Shown in pieces: positions 17,015 to 26,070 of a DNA stretch of 33,638 nt; within the stretch, counting starts at the first letter, position 1, and the number at the start of each line of letters is the position of its first letter. Below the pieces are notes generated by a model. That model had not been told where the DNA came from, did no database searches, and worked only from the letters and a program-made list of their open reading frames with translations. This stretch comes from Porticoccus sp. W117 (GTDB lineage: Bacteria > Pseudomonadota > Gammaproteobacteria > Pseudomonadales > Porticoccaceae). The stretch spans positions 1-33,638 of the forward strand of contig NZ_JATAAF010000028.1 of NCBI RefSeq assembly GCF_030341905.1, read 5' to 3'. A program made the translations under genes and the position numbers.

Positions 17015-18031
17015 ATGATACCTCGAACTCAGCTTGTATTGGAGCCCACTCCCTGGCAACAGGAGCTATCCAATTGCATCGCCGACCCGGAACAACTGTT
17101 CGCTCTGCTGCAATTGCCTCATGAGCAACTGGACGCAGCCCGCGCCGCCTGCCGGGATTTTCCCCTGCGAGTGCCCCACCCCTACCTGAAGCGCATCGCC
17201 AAAGGCGATCTGGACGACCCTCTGTTAAAACAAATACTGCCCCTGGGCGATGAGTTGATCGCCGCACCCGGCTACAACACTGACCCCGTGGGCGAAAGCC
17301 AAACCAATCCAGCACCGGGGTTGATTCACAAATACCGGGGTCGGGTTTTGCTGATTGTCAGCCCCGCCTGTGCCATCAACTGCCGCTACTGCTTTCGCCG
17401 CCACTTTCCCTACCAAGACAATAAGCCGAGCCGGGCGCAGTGGCAGCAGGCGCTGGATTACATCGCTGGCGATAGCACAATAGACGAAGTCATCTACAGC
17501 GGCGGCGACCCGTTGGCGGCGTCCGATCGCCAGTTGGCCTGGCTCACGGAGCAAGTTGCTGCCATCCCCCACATCCAGCGCCTTCGAGTTCACACCCGTC
17601 TGCCAGTGGTGATTCCCCAGCGAGTCACCTCGGAATGCCTGGATTGGCTGACCAACCATCGTCTGCAGCCGGTGGTGGTGATTCACAGCAACCACGGCAA
17701 CGAAATAGACAGCGCAGTAGCCAGCGCCATGGCCCGTTTGAAAGAAGCAGGCGTCACCTTGCTGAACCAAGCGGTTCTGCTGGGTGGCATCAACGATAAC
17801 AGCGACACCCTTGCCGACCTCAGCCAACGCCTGTTCGAGGTAGGCGTACTGCCCTACTACTTGCACGTACTGGATAAAGTGCAAGGCGCCGCCCATTTTG
17901 CGGTTTCAGAGGAACGCGCCCGGCAACTGGCCGCCGAATTGCTGACTCGCCTGCCCGGCTATCTGGTGCCCAAGCTGGTGCGCGAAGATGCCGGTTGCCT
18001 GTCAAAAACGCCACTACAACCACTGTTATAA
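17015..18031 (+). CDS. epmB: EF-P beta-lysylation protein, lysine 2,3-aminomutase family
   Basis: This 338-aa radical-SAM, PLP-dependent enzyme (YjeK) converts (S)-alpha-lysine to (R)-beta-lysine, the donor used by EpmA. The iron-sulfur cluster motif is Cys119-x3-Cys123-x2-Cys126 ([11 protein letters not shown]). Other features are [14 protein letters not shown] (SAM-binding GGDPL), [27 protein letters not shown] and [16 protein letters not shown], the latter near the PLP lysine region. Length fits EpmB, shorter than catabolic KamA. The ATG at 17015 was chosen because MIPRTQ is the usual beginning; the frame upstream runs antisense through efp. Confidence 0.95.
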   Translation: MIPRTQLVLEPTPWQQELSNCIADPEQLFALLQLPHEQLDAARAACRDFPLRVPHPYLKRIAKGDLDDPLLKQILPLGDELIAAPGYNTDPVGESQTNPAPGLIHKYRGRVLLIVSPACAINCRYCFRRHFPYQDNKPSRAQWQQALDYIAGDSTIDEVIYSGGDPLAASDRQLAWLTEQVAAIPHIQRLRVHTRLPVVIPQRVTSECLDWLTNHRLQPVVVIHSNHGNEIDSAVASAMARLKEAGVTLLNQAVLLGGINDNSDTLADLSQRLFEVGVLPYYLHVLDKVQGAAHFAVSEERARQLAAELLTRLPGYLVPKLVREDAGCLSKTPLQPLL

Positions 18032-18127
18032 CTATTTCTTTTAGTAAGTGCCCATAGCAGTCACTAACCGCTATACTGGGGTCTGCACTCTCTATCGCAC
18101 TTTTCACTCGCAACAAGGAGCGCGCGT

Positions 18128-19849
18128 TTGGATACGTCCCAACACGATGAACAACTGATCGCCTTGTGTCGGCGCCTGTCCGGCCCGTCGCAATCGCTCG
18201 ATCACCTCTCCCTGTGCGACCACAACCCGGACATTATGGCGTTGTTTATGGAACGCCTCGGCGCTGACGATCCGGCGCGTATCAGCAATACGCTCTACAG
18301 CCTGGTGAAAGAACTGTCGTCACTCAATGTACCGGCGCTGCAAAAGCTGGCCCTGCTCAATCAGGTTTACCCGTTGGTATTGCAATGCGCTGAAGCCCTC
18401 AGCCGGGTGCGCCTGACACCCAAAACCGCGCAAACCATCGCCACCTCCCAGGCATTACTAAAACACTTGGCTGCGGGCTTTCGCACGGTGGTGGCCGGTA
18501 TCGGCCAGGAAGAAATTTCACCCCTGCCACAACAACAATTGGTACAGGCCATCGCTCACACCATGGAAGTGTCTGGCCTTATGTACCTGCGCTCCCTGCA
18601 ATTCTATCTGGCCACGCCACGGCATTTCTGGGCGGATGTACATTTGCTGTATCGCATTGCCGAGCACTGCGGCATACCGCGTCACAAACACGGCCACCAA
18701 AGCGATGGCCAGAGCCTCAGCATTCGCTGTGACTACGTGCGCCTGCTGCTGATTGCCTGCTGCAACCCGGCGCAATTTCCCGCCAGCGATCTGCAGCGGC
18801 TGTTTAAAGGGCTACCTTTGTGGGTGGATACCGCGCGCCTGACAGACAACGACGGCACCAGCCTGTTTGTGGTGGACAGCGATGCCGACCTGCCACCCTA
18901 TTACCGCTCACAGCTGGAGTCCGACAAACAGTCTGGCGTACGCGCGCTCAATCTGGAGCGCCTGGTCAACTATCTGGAAGGCAAGCTCTATAACAACCCG
19001 GACGCTGCCCTGGTGGACAACTTTGCCCGCCATCTGGTCACCAACCTGTGTCAATCCTGGAGTGCGGAAAGCTCTCGTCAATCGGAGCGCAGCAGCGAAA
19101 ACGACATTCAGGTCGAGCTGGTGTATGGGTTGTCTTACAGCCACAAAGCCCTGGCTGAAACCAACTTCGAGCAGTTTTTACGCACCATCAGCTCCATGCA
19201 GGAACCCTCGAAAGACAAGTTCCAGCTGCAGGAAGTGGACAACTCCCCCGGCAAACGGATAGCGCCACGGGATGGCGATGTGTGGCGCAATGCACCGGAC
19301 GTGGCGCGACAAAAAAACGAGGCAACCCCCTCTGCCAAAGCCATGAGCCTGTCCGGAGCAGCCAGTGGCGAGCAAAGCAGTGAGCGCGACAATCTGTATC
19401 CCCAGCTGGTCAACCGAAGTGCTCAGGGCGCTTGCCTGGAATTCCCCCGCGGCCAGCACCCCAAGGTATTGCCTGGCGAGGTGGTGTGCTGCCGTTATCA
19501 AGCAAACGAACCCTGGCAACTGGGCCTGATTCGCTGGAAGCGCATAACCCCGCACCTGCAAATGCAGCTGGGGGTTGAGCTGTTAACCATGAAGCCCCAC
19601 CCCAGAGCAGCGCGCATCCTCCGTGAGAACAAAGCGGCCGGCCCCTATTTGCCAGCGCTGTTGCTCACGTCCAACGAAGGCGTGATGCAACCGCCCCAGG
19701 TACTGCTGCCGGTGATGCCATTCAAGCAGGGCGACCGGGTACACTTGCTTGGGGGCAAGCGCGGTGCGGTAGCCACTCTGTCGGTACCCATTGACGCTAC
19801 CAGTCATGTGAGTCGCTTTACCCTGGAAAATACCGGGCGTCAGGAATAA
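18128..19849 (+). CDS. PilZ-like protein encoded upstream of fimX
   Basis: The 573-aa protein starts at TTG (18128) with AGGAG 8 bp upstream. The first 300 residues are helical and without a recognised domain. The C-terminal 150 residues look like a PilZ-type beta barrel: LVNRSAQGACLEF fits the D/NxSxxG half of the c-di-GMP motif, followed by GEVVCCRY and GLIRWKR, LGVELL strands. The RxxxR half is not clear, so c-di-GMP binding is doubtful. Pseudomonas genomes have a similar large protein gene beside fimX (the PA4958/PA4959 pair), from memory. The fimX homologue starts 62 bp downstream, which suggests joint work in type IV pilus or c-di-GMP signalling. Confidence 0.75.
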   Translation: MDTSQHDEQLIALCRRLSGPSQSLDHLSLCDHNPDIMALFMERLGADDPARISNTLYSLVKELSSLNVPALQKLALLNQVYPLVLQCAEALSRVRLTPKTAQTIATSQALLKHLAAGFRTVVAGIGQEEISPLPQQQLVQAIAHTMEVSGLMYLRSLQFYLATPRHFWADVHLLYRIAEHCGIPRHKHGHQSDGQSLSIRCDYVRLLLIACCNPAQFPASDLQRLFKGLPLWVDTARLTDNDGTSLFVVDSDADLPPYYRSQLESDKQSGVRALNLERLVNYLEGKLYNNPDAALVDNFARHLVTNLCQSWSAESSRQSERSSENDIQVELVYGLSYSHKALAETNFEQFLRTISSMQEPSKDKFQLQEVDNSPGKRIAPRDGDVWRNAPDVARQKNEATPSAKAMSLSGAASGEQSSERDNLYPQLVNRSAQGACLEFPRGQHPKVLPGEVVCCRYQANEPWQLGLIRWKRITPHLQMQLGVELLTMKPHPRAARILRENKAAGPYLPALLLTSNEGVMQPPQVLLPVMPFKQGDRVHLLGGKRGAVATLSVPIDATSHVSRFTLENTGRQE

Positions 19850-19911
19850 AGAGACCCACAAAGTGACCGATAATAACTATTCCCAACCCGTAACCGATTA
19901 AGCTGTAAGTT

Positions 19912-22053
19912 ATGCAACCACAAGACACCACTTTGAAAACCCTGTTTATCCACGACCATGTGGAAGAAGCAGACCGGCTCGCCAGCCTGCTGCGCAACGC
20001 CGGCTACAAGGTGTCACCGAAACACGTGGAAGCGGAAGCGGACCTGCCGCAACTGTTGCAAAACAACCACTGGGATTTGATCCTCGCCCAGTACGAGTGC
20101 ACCACCCTGAGCATGCAGGCAATCTTCCACAACACCCGCCGCCTCAACCGCGATATTCCGGTGATCACCATCACTGAAAATCCGGATGGCAAACGCGTTG
20201 AAGGGCTGCGCCTGGGAGCCTCCGACGTGGTGGGCGTAGACGACGACCAGCACTTGCTGCTGGTGGTGTCGCGGGCGCTTTACAACCTGGGGCAGCGGCG
20301 CCGCCTGCGCCACTGGAAGCGCCGCTATTCCGAGGCGGAAACCCGCTGCCTGCAGCTGCTGGATAACTCCCGGGATGCCATTGCCGTTATCAAGGAAGGC
20401 ACCTACATCTACAGCAACGACAGCTATGCCCAGTTGTTCGGGTATATGGACCGGGACGAAATGTTGTGCCTGCCAGTGATCGACACCATCGCTCCACAGG
20501 ATCAGGAGCAAATCAAAGCCCTGCTGAAAACCCAATACAGCGATGAGACCTGGGAGAGCAGCGAACGGTACTTTCAGGGCATGCGCAGCGACGATCTGCC
20601 CATCGACCTCACCGTGGCGGTATCGCAAATCGAATACGAAGATGAAGCGGCACTGCAGTTCTGCATCAATCACAACTTCTTTGCCGCTGGCGGCCAACAG
20701 CAGCCGCTTCACGGTACCCATACAGCGGCGGCAGCGCCCGCACCAGTGCCCCAGCAAGAAGCCGGTGGCGGCAGCGGCTTTACCGAAATTCGCCTGCACA
20801 AACTGATCGAGCACATCAATGGCGCCATTCGCCGCGCCGCACAGATGAGCAAAGATTCCCTGCTGATGCTGATCAAACTGGATCAGTTCGAGAATCTGCG
20901 CGCAGAAAATGGCATCAAACTCACCGAAGACCTGCTCCATCGGGTGGCAGAACTGGTGGAAGTGCACACCCCGGATCAGCACAGCCTGAGCCGCTTCCAG
21001 GAAGACAGCTTTGTGATGCTGCTGCCAGACACCGACGCCGACAACGGCCTGCGACTGGCGGATAACCTCTGCGGTCAATTGGCCCAGGAAATTATCGCCA
21101 TCGAGCAACAGACCTTTGCCGCCACCCTGAGCATTGGCCTGACAGTGATTTCGGAAACCGTGACCACGGTAGAAAGCGCTATTGGCCGCTGTGTGGATGC
21201 CATCGGCAAGCTGCGCGATGAGCAAGGCGGTGGCCAGCTGGGCAACGGCGCCCGCCTCTACGAGTTGGAATTCTCCCCCTCCATTGAAGAAATCGGCGCC
21301 AATACCGAAACCATGGGTCGCCGCCTGCTGGGCAACGACCAGTACGAGCTGCTGTTCCAGCCCATTATTGGCCTACAGGGTGTAAATCTGCCCATCTATG
21401 AAGTGCTGATTCACATCAAGCCGGAAGCCAACCCCAAAGACTACCCGGTGGACTTTATTGCCCAGATATTCAAAACCGACGCCGGCGCCGATATCGACCG
21501 CTGGGTGATTCGCCAGGCGTTGATCGAACTGAAAGAAAAACTGCACACCACACCGGATGCCCGCCTGTTTATCAACATCAGTCGCGCCAGCTTTTGCGAT
21601 CCAAATTTCAGTAGCTGGATAAAAGACACCATTGAACAGACTGCCATCCCCACCAACGCGTTGATCTTCCAGCTGCGGGAACTGGATATCAGCCGTTATC
21701 TCAACCAGGCCACTGAAGTGTGCCAGAGCTTGAGAGAGCTGGGCAGCCAGGTGTCCCTGTCCCATTTTGGGCTGTCTCTGGATCCGATGACCATGTTGGA
21801 GCGTCTGTCCGTGGACTACGTCAAACTGGACCGGATGCTGGTGGACAAAGCCCAGGAAGGCGACTCTGGCCAAGAAGCGATCGAGGAAGTCATCAACCGC
21901 CTGCGAGCCAGCGACGAATGCATCATCGTGCCCTTTATTGAAAACCCCACCATGATGCCCACCCTGTGGAAAATGGGGGTTCACTATATTCAGGGGCATT
22001 ACCTGCAAGCGCCGCAGCCGCATATGAATTACGACTTTAGTGGGGATCAGTGA
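19912..22053 (+). CDS. fimX: FimX-like degenerate REC-PAS-GGDEF-EAL c-di-GMP effector
   Basis: The 713-aa protein has a receiver-like domain (about 7-130) without the usual phospho-acceptor Asp (ILAQYE in its place), a PAS domain (about 145-260), a GGDEF domain (about 295-440) with QEDSF (363-367) instead of GGDEF, and an EAL domain (about 460-705) with EVL (497-499) instead of EAL. FimX of Pseudomonas aeruginosa has the same architecture and also EVL; it is inactive as an enzyme and binds c-di-GMP to control type IV pilus assembly at the cell pole. This assignment rests on architecture and motif match. The ATG at 19912 has only a weak ribosome site. It follows the PilZ-like gene. Confidence 0.85.
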   Translation: MQPQDTTLKTLFIHDHVEEADRLASLLRNAGYKVSPKHVEAEADLPQLLQNNHWDLILAQYECTTLSMQAIFHNTRRLNRDIPVITITENPDGKRVEGLRLGASDVVGVDDDQHLLLVVSRALYNLGQRRRLRHWKRRYSEAETRCLQLLDNSRDAIAVIKEGTYIYSNDSYAQLFGYMDRDEMLCLPVIDTIAPQDQEQIKALLKTQYSDETWESSERYFQGMRSDDLPIDLTVAVSQIEYEDEAALQFCINHNFFAAGGQQQPLHGTHTAAAAPAPVPQQEAGGGSGFTEIRLHKLIEHINGAIRRAAQMSKDSLLMLIKLDQFENLRAENGIKLTEDLLHRVAELVEVHTPDQHSLSRFQEDSFVMLLPDTDADNGLRLADNLCGQLAQEIIAIEQQTFAATLSIGLTVISETVTTVESAIGRCVDAIGKLRDEQGGGQLGNGARLYELEFSPSIEEIGANTETMGRRLLGNDQYELLFQPIIGLQGVNLPIYEVLIHIKPEANPKDYPVDFIAQIFKTDAGADIDRWVIRQALIELKEKLHTTPDARLFINISRASFCDPNFSSWIKDTIEQTAIPTNALIFQLRELDISRYLNQATEVCQSLRELGSQVSLSHFGLSLDPMTMLERLSVDYVKLDRMLVDKAQEGDSGQEAIEEVINRLRASDECIIVPFIENPTMMPTLWKMGVHYIQGHYLQAPQPHMNYDFSGDQ

Positions 22054-22058
22054 TTCTC

Positions 22059-22093
22059 GGTTGCGGGTTACGAGTTGCGGGCGGCGAGCAGCC
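22059..22093. repeat. Heptad repeat array (fimX 3' side)
   Basis: Five 7-bp units: GGTTGCG, GGTTACG, AGTTGCG, GGCGGCG, AGCAGCC. The array starts 6 bp after the fimX stop codon. Each of the first four units ends in CG, as in the other arrays. Confidence 0.6.
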
Positions 22094-22151
22094 CTGGCGT
22101 AATTGTCACCCTGAGCGTAAGGACACTACTTTCAGACACCCCAAAAAAACC

Positions 22152-22243
22152 GTCATTCCCGCGAAAGCGGGAATCCAGAAACCACAATACTTCAAGGCTT
22201 TAGTACCATAACAACGATGGATCCCCGCCTACGCGGGGATGAC
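22152..22243. repeat. Palindromic intergenic repeat (gtcattcccgcg type)
   Basis: Two small hairpins, attcccgc-gaaa-gcgggaat and atccccgc-ctac-gcggggat, lie at either side of a 40-bp spacer and are bounded by gtcatt and gatgac. This is a widespread bacterial repeat type. With the heptad array it fills most of the 275-bp gap 22054-22328; no gene is visible. Confidence 0.75.
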
Positions 22244-22328
22244 GATCTTCTTAATGCTCGTCGCCCGCAGCACGCAGCCGAGTCCTTGTCTATACTCACA
22301 ACTACACCTTTAAACGGAAAACCAGACC

Positions 22329-24029
22329 ATGAAACCAATCTGTCGCCTGCTGGCGGCGGCATTGCTGTTTTTGCCGTCTGCCTGCAGTCAGGAATCATCC
22401 CAAGGTAACGGAACAGCTGCCCCCGCCCAAAGTACCCAATCCGCCGCACAAGATGCCGCCTTACTCTACGAGGGTTTTGGCAACTTCCAGCGCGCCATCA
22501 CCACCGCCTCGCCAGAGTGCCAGCGCTGGTTCAACCAGGGCATGCAACTGCTGTACGGTTTTAACCACGACGAAGCCATACGCTCATTTACCATGGCGGC
22601 GCAGCACGACCCAAGCCACCCCATGCCTCACTGGGGGGTGGCCTATGCACACGGCATTAATATCAATGACCCGGAGATGACTGAGCAACGCTCCCACGCT
22701 GCGCGTACTGCCGCCGACTCGGCCATGGCGAGAATCGACAACGGCTCCCCCGTTGAGCAGACCCTGGTGCGCGCCGTAGACAAACGTTACGCCTTACCCA
22801 TCCCTGAAAGCCGCACTCATCTCGACCAGGCCTACGCCGACGCCATGGGCCGCGCCCATCGCCAGTATCCAGACGATACCGATCTCGGTGCACTGTACGC
22901 CGAATCATTGATGAACCTGCAACCCTGGGACTACTGGGATAAAGACGGCAACCCCAAAGGGCGCATTGAAGAAATTGTCAGCACACTGGAAGGCGTGTTG
23001 GCCAAAGACCCCAACCACCCCGGCGCCAACCATTTCTACATTCACGCCGTGGAAGCATCCAACAACCCGGATCGCGCAGTGCCTGCCGCCGACACATTGA
23101 CAGGCTTGGTTCCCGGCTCCGGCCACCTGGTGCATATGCCATCCCACATCTACATTCGCGTGGGTCGCTACGGCGATGCAGTGGATTCCAACAGCGCCGC
23201 AGTAAGCGCCGACCGCGCCTACTTCCAGCGCTCACCAGAACCGCAGATGTACGCCATCTACTACGCTCACAACCTGCACTTTCTCGCCTATGCGGCGATG
23301 ATGTCTGGACGCTATGAAGACGCCATTACCGCCGCTCGTGCCCTGGAAGCAGAGATGCCGGAAGCCCCGCTGAGGGAATTCGCCGGGCTTATAGAAGGCA
23401 TTATGCCCACCACCTTCCACGTGCTGGTGCGCTTCGGTAAATGGGAGCAGATTCTCAATGAGCCGGACTACGCCGAGTTTCGCCTAGTAAGCCGCGCCGT
23501 GCGGCGCTACGCCCGCTCCATCGCCTACTCAGCCCTGGGGCAAACCAGTCAGGCACGGGAAGAAATGGCCGCATTCCTCGCAGCGGCAGAGCGCATCCCC
23601 GAGGAGTGGTATATCTTCAATAACCAGGTATCCACTGTGATGCCCATCGCCAAAGCCATGATTGAGGGCGAACTGCTGTTCCGCGAAGGTGAACGAGAGC
23701 AAGCCTACGCCCTACTGCGCCAAGGCATCGCCGCCGAAGATGCCCTGGTATACGACGAGCCACCGGGCTGGATGCTGCCAGTGCGCCACGCACTGGGAGC
23801 GCTGTTGATGGCAGACGGTCGCTTCGAAGAAGCGGAACAAGTGTATCGAGACGACCTGAACCGCAACCGCAGCAACGGCTGGGCACTACTGGGGCTGCGT
23901 CAGGCACTGGCAGCCCAGATGAAAGAAGCGGAAGCCAATGACGTAGGCAAACGCTTCGATCTGGCCTGGGCAAAAGCGGACACCCACCCCAACTCCTCCT
24001 GTTACTGCGAACCGGGGACACCCCAGTAA
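22329..24029 (+). CDS. Exported tetratricopeptide-repeat protein, possible lipoprotein
   Basis: The 566-aa protein has an N-terminal signal sequence ending LPSAC at Cys19. The -3 residue is Pro, so the lipobox is imperfect and the protein may be a lipoprotein or simply secreted. Beyond a low-complexity linker (residues 22-45) are TPR-like helices: QRWFNQGMQLLYGFNHDEAI, RSFTMAAQHDPSHPMPHWGV, then DPNHPGANHFYIHAVEASNN, GRYEDAITAARALEAEM, and a C-terminal FEEAEQVYRDDLNRNRSNGW, ALLGLRQAL. The YIHAVE and HMPSHIYIRVGRY stretches are typical of a widespread uncharacterised TPR family. No catalytic role is known to me. It is transcribed alone between two repeat-filled gaps. Confidence 0.8.
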   Translation: MKPICRLLAAALLFLPSACSQESSQGNGTAAPAQSTQSAAQDAALLYEGFGNFQRAITTASPECQRWFNQGMQLLYGFNHDEAIRSFTMAAQHDPSHPMPHWGVAYAHGININDPEMTEQRSHAARTAADSAMARIDNGSPVEQTLVRAVDKRYALPIPESRTHLDQAYADAMGRAHRQYPDDTDLGALYAESLMNLQPWDYWDKDGNPKGRIEEIVSTLEGVLAKDPNHPGANHFYIHAVEASNNPDRAVPAADTLTGLVPGSGHLVHMPSHIYIRVGRYGDAVDSNSAAVSADRAYFQRSPEPQMYAIYYAHNLHFLAYAAMMSGRYEDAITAARALEAEMPEAPLREFAGLIEGIMPTTFHVLVRFGKWEQILNEPDYAEFRLVSRAVRRYARSIAYSALGQTSQAREEMAAFLAAAERIPEEWYIFNNQVSTVMPIAKAMIEGELLFREGEREQAYALLRQGIAAEDALVYDEPPGWMLPVRHALGALLMADGRFEEAEQVYRDDLNRNRSNGWALLGLRQALAAQMKEAEANDVGKRFDLAWAKADTHPNSSCYCEPGTPQ

Positions 24030-24030
24030 C

Positions 24031-24217
24031 GTCATCCTGAGGAGCGCCATTCCCGTCCCGTCATCCTGAGGAGCGCAACGACGCGAAGACAAATTGGCAG
24101 GAAAGACAATTTGGGCGTCGAAGACGGCCCGCAGGGCCGAGCACCATGGATGGTGCGAGTCAATCTCACAAATATCAGACTGCGAGACCCTCACGTCGCT
24201 GCGCTCCTCAGGGTGAC
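24031..24217. repeat. Composite gtcatcctgag palindromic repeats
   Basis: gtcatcctgaggagcg occurs twice in direct orientation (24031 and 24060). The second copy pairs with cgctcctcagggtgac ending at 24217. The spacer contains gcggccc/gggccg-like short pairs and no convincing gene. The element begins directly after the TPR gene stop and ends 19 bp before the GacA-box-like site. Confidence 0.7.
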
Positions 24218-24235
24218 AACGAAGGTAAATGCTTG

Positions 24236-24253
24236 GGTAAGATATTTCCTACA
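24236..24253 (+). promoter_or_regulatory. GacA-box-like upstream activating sequence for the Rsm-type RNA
   Basis: GGTAAG-N6-CCTACA matches the GacA site TGTAAG-N6-CTTACA at 10 of 12 positions with exact spacing. It lies about 60-75 bp upstream of the inferred RNA start, a distance compatible with GacA-controlled Rsm RNA promoters. The -10 is uncertain (TATGGA at 24293 or CATACC at 24301). Confidence 0.7.
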
Positions 24254-24309
24254 AAAAAATCAGATTTTTACCAATAGTTTCCCAAGGGCCAATATGGAAT
24301 CATACCTAC

Positions 24310-24442
24310 ATCGCAGGAAGCGTCGGGACTAAAGGATAAACAACCGGGATGGTTGCGGGAAACGACAGGACGCCACCAGGGACGATTGTTAAGGACAACA
24401 TTTTACCGAAACGGCCACCTAATCAGGTGGCCGTTTCTCTTT
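24310..24442 (+). ncRNA. RsmY/RsmZ-type (CsrB family) CsrA-sequestering small RNA
   Basis: Within 24316-24395 there are eight GGA motifs (starting at 24316, 24326, 24334, 24347, 24358, 24368, 24380 and 24393), one about every 11 nt. Several lie in loops: CAACC-GGGAT-GGTTG (24341-24355) and TGTT-AAGGAC-AACA (24387-24400). GCGTC (24320) can pair with GACGC (24369) to enclose the middle. A strong terminator follows. Such RNAs bind and titrate CsrA/RsmA, freeing its target mRNAs. The upstream GacA-like box supports control by GacS/GacA. No open frame explains the region. The 5' end is uncertain by about 10 nt. The name RsmY versus RsmZ cannot be decided. Confidence 0.85.
24408..24442 (+). terminator. 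Intrinsic terminator of the Rsm-type RNA
   Basis: GAAACGGCCACCT (24408-24420), loop AATC, AGGTGGCCGTTTC (24425-24437), then TCTTTC. The 13-bp stem is perfect. A near-identical hairpin recurs at 26071. Confidence 0.9.
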
Positions 24443-24495
24443 CTGGCGTTGTATGATTCTGAGCAATCAAGGACTCAGCAGCCCGGCAGGCCAAT

Positions 24496-25506
24496 ATGCT
24501 TTCTACCATTACCACCCTGTGCGTTGGTTTTTCTGTCGTTATGGCCGTGGTATTTTTATTGCTTTATCTGGCCTTTCTGAAAAACATCAATAAATCCTGG
24601 TTCGCAGTCTGCTCCGGTACTGGCCTGTTAACCACTTTGTGCGCGCTGCAACTGGCACACTTGGATTTCCTGGGCAACCAAACAGACTTGCTTGATTCGC
24701 AGTTTTATCGATTACTGACCTTTATTACACCGCCACTGTTCTATTACTTCAGTCGGGCGGTTATGTTCCCCAGCTCCCCGGTAAAACCTCTGCTGATATT
24801 GCATCTGCTGCCAGTGTCCCTGGTATTTTATCTGCCAAGAGAAATCGCTGTTCCACTGGCTTTCCTGATTGGTACCAGCTACTGCTGCTGGCTGTTTCAC
24901 TTGATTTCCCGTTTGCGGGCTCACCGAAAACGCTATGCGGTTGAACTGTTTTTCTTCGGCTTTTTTTCAGTTCTGGCACTACTGGTATTGATTCTAGGAT
25001 TTTCCAGTTCCTACATAGACAGCGCCTACTTCTACTATTTTTACGCCAACGGTATTGCCTTGGCATTCGTGCTTATTACCGCCTCTTTTATTATTTACCC
25101 GGACTTGGTTACAGAGCTGAATGAGGCAGTATCTCTCAGCTATTCAAAATCCACCCTGAACAATATTGACGTGGACACCACCCTGAAAAAGCTCAACCAG
25201 TTAATGGCCATCGACAAGATATATCAGAACGAAAATCTGAGCCTGTCTTTTTTGGCAGACACAATGGGCCTTTCAAATCACCAGCTATCAGAGCTGATTA
25301 ATACTCGCCACGGCATGAGCTTTTCAAAATATATTCGCAGCCAGCGGGTTGAGGCGGCCAAAAAACTGCTGTTGGAAGACCCAAAGGCATCAATCCTTTC
25401 GATCAGCATGGAGTTGGGCTTTCGCTCCCAATCTAATTTTTACAGCGCCTTTAAGGAAATCACTGGCCAATCTCCCGGTAGCTTTCGGCAATGCGCTGAA
25501 AGCTGA
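24496..25506 (+). CDS. Membrane-bound AraC-family transcriptional regulator
   Basis: The 336-aa protein has about seven predicted transmembrane helices in residues 5-200 and a C-terminal AraC/XylS DNA-binding domain (about 235-332) with both HTHs: LSLSFLADTMGLSNHQLSEL, INTRHGMSFSKYIRSQRVEA, and ASILSISMELGFRSQSNFYS, AFKEITGQSPGSFRQ. The layout suggests a sensor that detects a signal in or across the membrane and binds DNA directly. The ATG at 24496 has only a weak ribosome site. It begins 54 bp after the terminator of the Rsm-type RNA and is followed 151 bp downstream by a small membrane-protein gene, a possible target. Confidence 0.88.
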   Translation: MLSTITTLCVGFSVVMAVVFLLLYLAFLKNINKSWFAVCSGTGLLTTLCALQLAHLDFLGNQTDLLDSQFYRLLTFITPPLFYYFSRAVMFPSSPVKPLLILHLLPVSLVFYLPREIAVPLAFLIGTSYCCWLFHLISRLRAHRKRYAVELFFFGFFSVLALLVLILGFSSSYIDSAYFYYFYANGIALAFVLITASFIIYPDLVTELNEAVSLSYSKSTLNNIDVDTTLKKLNQLMAIDKIYQNENLSLSFLADTMGLSNHQLSELINTRHGMSFSKYIRSQRVEAAKKLLLEDPKASILSISMELGFRSQSNFYSAFKEITGQSPGSFRQCAES

Positions 25507-25657
25507 CTTGTCGACTCTTGAATTATCATTCAGCACAAGAATAACTATTTGATCTGCAAAGAATAATAATTTTTTTATTCAATTTTTATCCATCAGGAAT
25601 TTTTAACTTTCACAAACGTGCATTCTGCCAGTGACCCCAAAAACTGAGGAGAGCACA

Positions 25658-26056
25658 ATGTATATCGAAACCAGTTATCTACTGTACCTGATGATCAGCA
25701 CTACCCTGACCGTGTGGGTGGCTCGCACGTTAAGCAAAAACGGCCTGGTGTTTCTGATCGACAGCTTTAACGGCAACGAGCAATTGGCTCATTCTGTTAA
25801 CCACTTGTTGGTGGTGGGTTTCTACTTGCTCAATCTGGGTTATATCCTGCTAGCTTTGCAGACCCAGGATGAATTGAGTTCCCTTCGGCACTCCATTGAG
25901 TTCATCAGCAAAAAAGTCGGCCTGGCCATGTTTGTATTGGGCGCCTTCCACTTCTTCAACGTATTTATCATCTCCAAGTGGCGGCGCAAGGCGGTACAAA
26001 AACACAGTGGACAACCAGAACCAAAGAAACCTAAGAAGGACGTATGGGCTTCCTGA
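25658..26056 (+). CDS. Small integral membrane protein of unknown function
   Basis: The protein is 132 aa with three hydrophobic segments (about residues 5-25, 46-68 and 82-104) and a charged Lys/Pro-rich tail (KWRRKAVQKHSGQPEPKKPK) that is probably cytoplasmic. No catalytic motif is seen. The ATG at 25658 is chosen because AGGAG lies 8 bp upstream; an in-frame GTG 27 bp earlier lacks one. The 151-bp AT-rich gap after the AraC-type gene contains TGAAT-TATC-ATTCA, a possible operator. The gene is closed by the terminator at 26071. Confidence 0.8.
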   Translation: MYIETSYLLYLMISTTLTVWVARTLSKNGLVFLIDSFNGNEQLAHSVNHLLVVGFYLLNLGYILLALQTQDELSSLRHSIEFISKKVGLAMFVLGAFHFFNVFIISKWRRKAVQKHSGQPEPKKPKKDVWAS

Positions 26057-26070
26057 GCAGTAAAGCTAAC

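Noticed and set aside
20014-21225. A 403-codon minus-strand frame opposite the fimX homologue
   Set aside because: It is a shadow of the REC/PAS/GGDEF coding region with no recognisable domain and no ribosome site.
24111-24332. A 73-codon frame over the repeat, the GacA-like site and the RNA start
   Set aside because: It is composed of repeat sequence and overlaps the better supported small RNA; it has no ribosome site or family.
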